A stretch of 38,220 nt of DNA from Clostridiaceae bacterium (GTDB lineage: Bacteria > Bacillota > Clostridia > Saccharofermentanales > UBA5734). The notes beneath the pieces are model-generated. The model worked only from the letters and a program-made list of their open reading frames with translations. It was not told where the DNA came from and did not search any database. Positions within the stretch are counted from its first letter, which is position 1. Every line of letters begins with the position of its first letter. Positions 33,339 to 38,220 of this stretch are shown piece by piece. The position numbers and the translations under genes are program-made. The stretch is taken from positions 1 through 38,220 of the forward strand of contig JAAYFZ010000449.1 of assembly GCA_012727965.1 (NCBI GenBank), written 5' to 3'.

Positions 33339-34874
33339 ATGATCGACGGTGAATTCAGACACTTTGATAATGTAGCGGCTGAAAATTTGATCGCAGCTGG
33401 TATGAGAGGATCTACCTGGGTTGTTTATTCTGATGCCGGTAAACCGGAATATATTGCTAAGAAAAATGCTGTTTTTGCCGACATTACAGTTACTGAACTA
33501 CTTGAGCAGACGTGTCATCCTTGTTTGCCAAGATGTTTTGGCAGTTCATATATAGTTCCAACTGAGGATTCCTGCTGTCTCTTCGAATATGTTGAGGGCC
33601 AGGTTTTGAGCAATTATTCGGAAACTGACATAAGAGTCATAAGCAATTTGTTTTCGCAGCTGTTTGATCTGTTGACATTTATTCAGACAATGTTTGACAA
33701 ACCGCTTCTTCACCTAGATATTAAGCCAGATAACATCATAATACGAAAAAATGGATTGCCTGTTCTTATTGATTTCGATTCCGCTTGTCTAGATCCGCAT
33801 AATGTCAAGAGCTGTACCCACCGTTATGCTGCACCTGAACACCGAGGTGGAAGGCCGCAGACAGCAAGCGATACTTATTCGCTGGCACTTGTCATGTTTG
33901 AGTATTTGCTTAAGAAGTCTGTATCGGTAATCTCAGAAACACCACTTGCAGAGTTAGCCTCATCACTGCCTGCAGAATTATCAGCTGTAAGCAGAGTGCT
34001 CGTCCGATGTCTGGCTGCAGATCCAAATGAACGGCCTCATCCTGATGAGGTTGCCTCAGCTCTCAAACAGTCAAGAATTGTTGATTTACATCAAGAAAGA
34101 GAGAGTCAGGAAGATTTGCCCTGCGAAGACGCATCTGTCATCTGTGTCTGGCATTCGGCAGAAATGGCTTGTGAGCTAGCTGCTGCTGCTACGAAGCATA
34201 AGAAAAACGTTCTACTTATAGATGCAGATTGGCTTGATCCGCGATCTGATCTTTTGTTAGGCCTGGAAAAAATTGATCGTAAAAGCATGGGTTCAGTGCT
34301 GACGGCATATCTCGATTCGGCACTAAATGCTGCAAGAGATGGCAATCTTGATTTCGATAAACTGCAGTCATTGTCCAGGAAGACTGCGGTTCCAGGGCTG
34401 TCGCTCTTGATGCCTTCTGGAAGATTTGAGTATTTTGAGCGAGAATTGTCTGCTGATTTCTGTCAGGTTATCAGTTTGGCCAGAAAACATTATGAACTGG
34501 TTATAATTTTGGCTGGACCTCTGATTTATGATGATTTGACCTGTGTTTCTCTAGCTCTGGCAGATCGTGTCATAACCGCAGTCCATGCGAATACCGCCGA
34601 CCTCAGAACTATTGGTCGGATCATGACATTTATGCGTCTATATCAGCTTGCTGACATGAACAAATTTCATATAGCGGCACATGACTATCAGAAGGGGCAG
34701 GAGCTGAGTTTATCATCACTAAATGAACTTTGTAATGACAGGCTTATAGGAACTGTGTCATACGACCAGAGACGTCGAGGTCTTGTCGGTAGCAGTAAAC
34801 CCTATGCTTTGATGCCGTCACGGGCAAATAAGAAAGAATATAGAGCCATGTTCAGGAAGCTGAACATAATTTGA
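33339..34874 (+). CDS. Hanks-type Ser/Thr protein kinase fused to a TadZ/MinD-like domain
   Basis: Kinase: GMRGSTWVVY loop, IAKK lysine, HLDIKPDNIII, IDFDSA, YAAPEH, ADPNERPHPDEV. C-terminal: SVICVWHSAEMACELAAAATKHKKNVLLIDADWLDPRSDLLLGL (Walker A' type strand, degenerate P-loop); immediately precedes tadA. Confidence 0.85.
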   Translation: MIDGEFRHFDNVAAENLIAAGMRGSTWVVYSDAGKPEYIAKKNAVFADITVTELLEQTCHPCLPRCFGSSYIVPTEDSCCLFEYVEGQVLSNYSETDIRVISNLFSQLFDLLTFIQTMFDKPLLHLDIKPDNIIIRKNGLPVLIDFDSACLDPHNVKSCTHRYAAPEHRGGRPQTASDTYSLALVMFEYLLKKSVSVISETPLAELASSLPAELSAVSRVLVRCLAADPNERPHPDEVASALKQSRIVDLHQERESQEDLPCEDASVICVWHSAEMACELAAAATKHKKNVLLIDADWLDPRSDLLLGLEKIDRKSMGSVLTAYLDSALNAARDGNLDFDKLQSLSRKTAVPGLSLLMPSGRFEYFERELSADFCQVISLARKHYELVIILAGPLIYDDLTCVSLALADRVITAVHANTADLRTIGRIMTFMRLYQLADMNKFHIAAHDYQKGQELSLSSLNELCNDRLIGTVSYDQRRRGLVGSSKPYALMPSRANKKEYRAMFRKLNII

Positions 34875-34933
34875 ATGGTCTTATGTCTGATATAGGTTCA
34901 ATCTATACAGCAAAAACAATAGGAGTACTGACT

Positions 34934-36217
34934 ATGAGCTTGATCCAATCACCTGAATTGCTTGTACAGACGATAGCAAGCTGTGGCGTTTCATCAGACA
35001 GCAGTTTTTGTATGTTTAGTGATCGCTCTGATCAACAGAAAGAGGGAGATAGCCTTACTGATTTGATCAGCAAGGTTTGCATACGAATTCTCGATGAGCA
35101 CCCAGAACTTGCAGCTTCCGCTGACGAAGGGAATGACAGAGCAGCTCTCAAAGATTTGATCGTGAAGTATGCAGAGGAACTGAGCATTCGTGCTGGACTT
35201 TACCGAAATCAACTGCAGCAGCAAGTGCTTGACTCGCTTTTTGGCTACGGTCCTTTGCAGTATCTGATCGATGACCCGGACATATCAGACATTGATGCTG
35301 TATCGCCAACTGAAATCACCGTTAAGAAATTCGGTGTGCGTATGCGTGTTAGTACTGCCTTCGAGAGTTCTTCTGCCTATGAAACTTTCTGCCGTCTTCT
35401 GATAATACGACAGGGCGGACTAATCAATGAAAATGACAGTCATTGTCGAGTGACTGATTCGAAGCGACGGCTACGCATAAATGTAACTGTTCCGCCAAGA
35501 AGTGTAGAACATTCCAGTCTTAGTATTCGTAAGCATCCAAGCGTCTCGTTAAGCTTAGAAGATCTCGCGGCTGCTGGTATGTTTGAGCCATCGGATACTA
35601 CTCTGTTATCAGATATCGCCGGATCACAGTGCAGTTTTCTTATTTGTGGCAAAGGAGGATCAGGCAAGACAACTCTGTTGAGAGCCATGATCAATGCCAT
35701 GCCTCCGCTCGAACGGGTCTTAATTGCTGAGAGTGATTCTGAAATTTATGCTGACAAACCCTGCTGTATGAGCCAGCGCATCAGAAGAGTTAATGAAGGC
35801 GGCAGGCCGGTTAGTTTGCGTGATCTGGTTTCTGATGGTTTGACTATGTCGCTTGATACCTACTGCATAGGTGAAATCGTAGGTGATGAAGCTTATGAAT
35901 TTATGCGCGCTGCTTATTCAGGACATCGTTGCCTGGCTACGATCCATGCAATCAGCGCTGAAGATGCGCTTGATCGTCTGATATCGCTGGCCAGAACTGT
36001 ATCAGCCGGTGAACAAGATTACTCGCTAAAACAGATGCTTGCTAGAAGTGTAAATATGATCATTTATCTAAACTCGTTCAAGGTCCAAAAAATAGTGAAA
36101 GTCAATGGGTATAACAAGGAGAAGGATTCATATGCATTTGAAATTATCCGGGAAAAGGAAAATGAGGAAACAAGTGATTATACTTACCTCGGCACTGAGT
36201 CGCTGGTGCCAAGTTAA
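34934..36217 (+). CDS. tadA: TadA/CpaF-family secretion ATPase (Tad locus B)
   Basis: GYGPLQYLIDDPDISDIDAVSPTEITVKKFG, FLICGKGGSGKTTLLRAMINAMP, YCIGEIVGDEAYEFMRAAYSGHRCLATIHA; AGGAG upstream of ATG 34934. Confidence 0.93.
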   Translation: MSLIQSPELLVQTIASCGVSSDSSFCMFSDRSDQQKEGDSLTDLISKVCIRILDEHPELAASADEGNDRAALKDLIVKYAEELSIRAGLYRNQLQQQVLDSLFGYGPLQYLIDDPDISDIDAVSPTEITVKKFGVRMRVSTAFESSSAYETFCRLLIIRQGGLINENDSHCRVTDSKRRLRINVTVPPRSVEHSSLSIRKHPSVSLSLEDLAAAGMFEPSDTTLLSDIAGSQCSFLICGKGGSGKTTLLRAMINAMPPLERVLIAESDSEIYADKPCCMSQRIRRVNEGGRPVSLRDLVSDGLTMSLDTYCIGEIVGDEAYEFMRAAYSGHRCLATIHAISAEDALDRLISLARTVSAGEQDYSLKQMLARSVNMIIYLNSFKVQKIVKVNGYNKEKDSYAFEIIREKENEETSDYTYLGTESLVPS

Positions 36218-36698
36218 ATCCGATCTCATTTATGCCTTCGAACAAACTCTGAATGCGGATATATCTGAAGATCTCAAAGAGTCCATCAGGGCTATGCTAA
36301 ACAGGATCAAGGGTGGTATGCCACTTGAACAGGCCCTGGACAAATTCAGTGAGTTCTCGCATCAGGAGCAATTTCTTGACCTGATTGCTGCGGTAAAAGT
36401 AAATACACGTCATCGAGGTGATTTGCCTGTGCTCATGGAGACGCTTGAACTCCAGTTTTTTAGACTTGAGGAGGCATATCAGCAAAGAAGAATCAGCAGC
36501 AGAACAGACCTTCGCAGTACCATTTTGTGCTTCGCATTTGGCTTCGTTGTTTTTGCCGGCCGCATAATCAGCAATGAAAGTGTGAGATCAGCATTTTTAT
36601 CGTCAGCCATAGGCTTTTTACTTCTAATTGCGTCGATTGTAAGCTTCGCCTCAGGCCTGGCAATATTACTGATCATAATTAGAAGAATTAATGATTAA
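36132..36698 (+). CDS. TadB-like platform protein (short, T2SSF-like)
   Basis: LKESIRAMLNRIKGGMPLEQALDKFSEFSHQEQFLDLIAAVKVNTRHRGDLPVLMETLE followed by two TM helices; AGGAG before ATG 36132. Confidence 0.78.
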   Translation: MHLKLSGKRKMRKQVIILTSALSRWCQVKSDLIYAFEQTLNADISEDLKESIRAMLNRIKGGMPLEQALDKFSEFSHQEQFLDLIAAVKVNTRHRGDLPVLMETLELQFFRLEEAYQQRRISSRTDLRSTILCFAFGFVVFAGRIISNESVRSAFLSSAIGFLLLIASIVSFASGLAILLIIIRRIND

Positions 36699-37530
36699 GG
36701 AGGCTGTTGTCGTGAAATACCTTCTCCTGTTCGTGGTTGCTATTCTGTTGATCTTCTTGATATATCGGCTAATACCAGCGATTATCTGCCGGTCGAGCTC
36801 GCTATTGAAGGAAATCAGAAGACAGATGGACAATGATCATGACGAACAATTGAACGATATTAGCTTGAAATCAACAAATCTGATTACCAGTGTGCGCAGT
36901 TTGTTGCAAGCAGCTGGAATAAGCAGTAAAAAGAGTCTGCTATATCTGTGTTTAGCTTATATGTTGCTTCCAATTTTACTTGTTATAAGTGGAAACAACC
37001 ATACCTTGCTATTAGGTCTCTGCTGGATCTGTTTACTGAATAGTATGATTTCAGCGCAAGCGAAGAAGAGATCACAATATTTCGGCAGTCTGCTCTATAA
37101 AATATATCGATTCATAAATATGGAGCTTGATTCCGGTCTGCTGCTGGGCGATATTCTAGTTTCTTTACCTGAATCTGCGAACGATCAGGAGTTGCGTCTA
37201 GCTCTTGAAAAAATGTCTGCCGCCTGGCAGCTAACAGGCGATCTGGATTTAGCCCTTCGTGAACTAGAACTGAAATTCGGTAAGCATGAGACTGCCCTGT
37301 TGGCGAATAATCTCAGACAGTGTCTGGTGACTGGTGTCGCCGGCAAGGCTTTTGCCCAGATGGAGAACCTTCTTTTTGCCCGTTATGTTGAGCATGTCCG
37401 CAGGAGAAGTAAGCAACTTCAGAGTGCATTGTTGTTATGTGCAGTGCTCGCACTCTTACCTGTTATGATCCTTATGCTCTGGCCAATCATTACCGAAATG
37501 TTGAATTCGCTGGGCAGTATATTCAGTTAG
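36691..37530 (+). CDS. TadC-like platform protein
   Basis: N-terminal TM, mid TM pair, FINMELDSGLLLGDILVSLPESANDQELRLALEKMSAAWQLTGDLDLALRELELKFG T2SSF-like region, C-terminal TMs. Confidence 0.75.
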   Translation: MIKEAVVVKYLLLFVVAILLIFLIYRLIPAIICRSSSLLKEIRRQMDNDHDEQLNDISLKSTNLITSVRSLLQAAGISSKKSLLYLCLAYMLLPILLVISGNNHTLLLGLCWICLLNSMISAQAKKRSQYFGSLLYKIYRFINMELDSGLLLGDILVSLPESANDQELRLALEKMSAAWQLTGDLDLALRELELKFGKHETALLANNLRQCLVTGVAGKAFAQMENLLFARYVEHVRRRSKQLQSALLLCAVLALLPVMILMLWPIITEMLNSLGSIFS

Positions 37531-37625
37531 CATTGACGCATAAGTTCAAGCTTGCACAGGACAGGATAGTGATACATGTTATTTGGCGGAGTTGCCGCTG
37601 AAAATAAAGAAAGGATGTACAGACA

Positions 37626-37850
37626 ATGAAAAAGAAAATGAGGATTGAAAAAACGTCTAAATTTAAGCTTGAAAGAGCCGCTCTTCTTAACAGGAGAGGA
37701 TTTGGTATCAATGAGGTCATTGGTATAGCCGCAGGCATCATAATTGCAGCTGCCATAATCATTCCTGGATTGAAAGAGTTTTCGGGAACCGTTATTGCCC
37801 AGCTAACAACTTGGTGGTCGTCTTTGGCTGCAGAAATATTCCAGGGTTGA
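37626..37850 (+). CDS. Flp-like pilin (Tad locus B)
   Basis: Leader RRG|FGINEVIGIAAGIIIAAAIIIPGL with Glu at +5; small size; follows tadC. Confidence 0.7.
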   Translation: MKKKMRIEKTSKFKLERAALLNRRGFGINEVIGIAAGIIIAAAIIIPGLKEFSGTVIAQLTTWWSSLAAEIFQG

Positions 37851-37855
37851 CTGAA

Positions 37856-38220
37856 ATGGGTCGCGTAATTGTGATAGCATTTGGAATCATGATCATGACA
37901 ATTATACTGGTTCAATCGATTCTCCTGATGATTCCTTTTATCAAAAGGGTGGAGTTTGATGATCTATGCTATCAGTACTCAGCCAGACTCATTCGAGATG
38001 GTGAACTTGACGAGAGCGAGAGATTGCAATTGAGCCAGGACCTGGAGTCGCTTGGTTTTAGAAATAGCAGCTGCAGCTTTCCTGACGATGTATCCGCAGA
38101 CTGCTTCATAATAAAAGTGCGGGCATTTTATCCTATGAAACGTATTATGCCTGATTTCACTACAAGGGAGTTGATGATGCCATTTCGATTCAACATATCA
38201 TCAATCGCAAGACTAGAAAC
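37856..38220 (+). CDS. Partial TadE/DUF4320-like pseudopilin, continues beyond the window
   Basis: Open frame from ATG 37856 to the window end: MGRVIVIAFGIMIMTIILVQSILLMIPFIKRVEFDDLCYQYSARLIRDGELDESERLQLSQDLESLGF; N-terminal TM; position after the pilin. Confidence 0.6.
   Translation, partial: MGRVIVIAFGIMIMTIILVQSILLMIPFIKRVEFDDLCYQYSARLIRDGELDESERLQLSQDLESLGFRNSSCSFPDDVSADCFIIKVRAFYPMKRIMPDFTTRELMMPFRFNISSIARLE

Overview
The window looks like a low-to-mid GC Firmicutes (Clostridia-like) chromosome segment. Most of it is housekeeping: a PAP2 phosphatase, a THUMP-domain RNA methyltransferase, a nucleotidyltransferase, proA, rpiB, upp, a complete-looking F1Fo ATP synthase operon, a SAM-I riboswitch with metK, recD2, a comF-like gene, a probable 6S RNA, cysE-cysS-mrnC-rlmB-sigH, tRNA-Arg(ACG), a prepilin peptidase, and tig-clpP-clpX. 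Two separate Tad/Flp-type pilus loci are embedded in it. Locus A (12419-17749, minus) encodes a TadZ-like protein with a Cys cluster, TadA, a TadB-TadC fusion, an Flp-like pilin and an FHA protein. Locus B (33339 to the window end, plus) encodes a Ser/Thr kinase-TadZ fusion, TadA, TadB, TadC, an Flp-like pilin and a truncated pseudopilin-like ORF. The most unusual observations are: (1) an ATP synthase alpha subunit whose N-terminus carries the C-terminal domain of the delta subunit, with no separate atpH in the operon; (2) a Hanks-type kinase fused to a degenerate TadZ/MinD-like domain heading a Tad operon, with an FHA protein in the other Tad locus, which suggests phospho-control of pilus assembly; and (3) a compact cluster of DnaA-box-like motifs upstream of proA. 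All calls are from reading the sequence; no database search was run.
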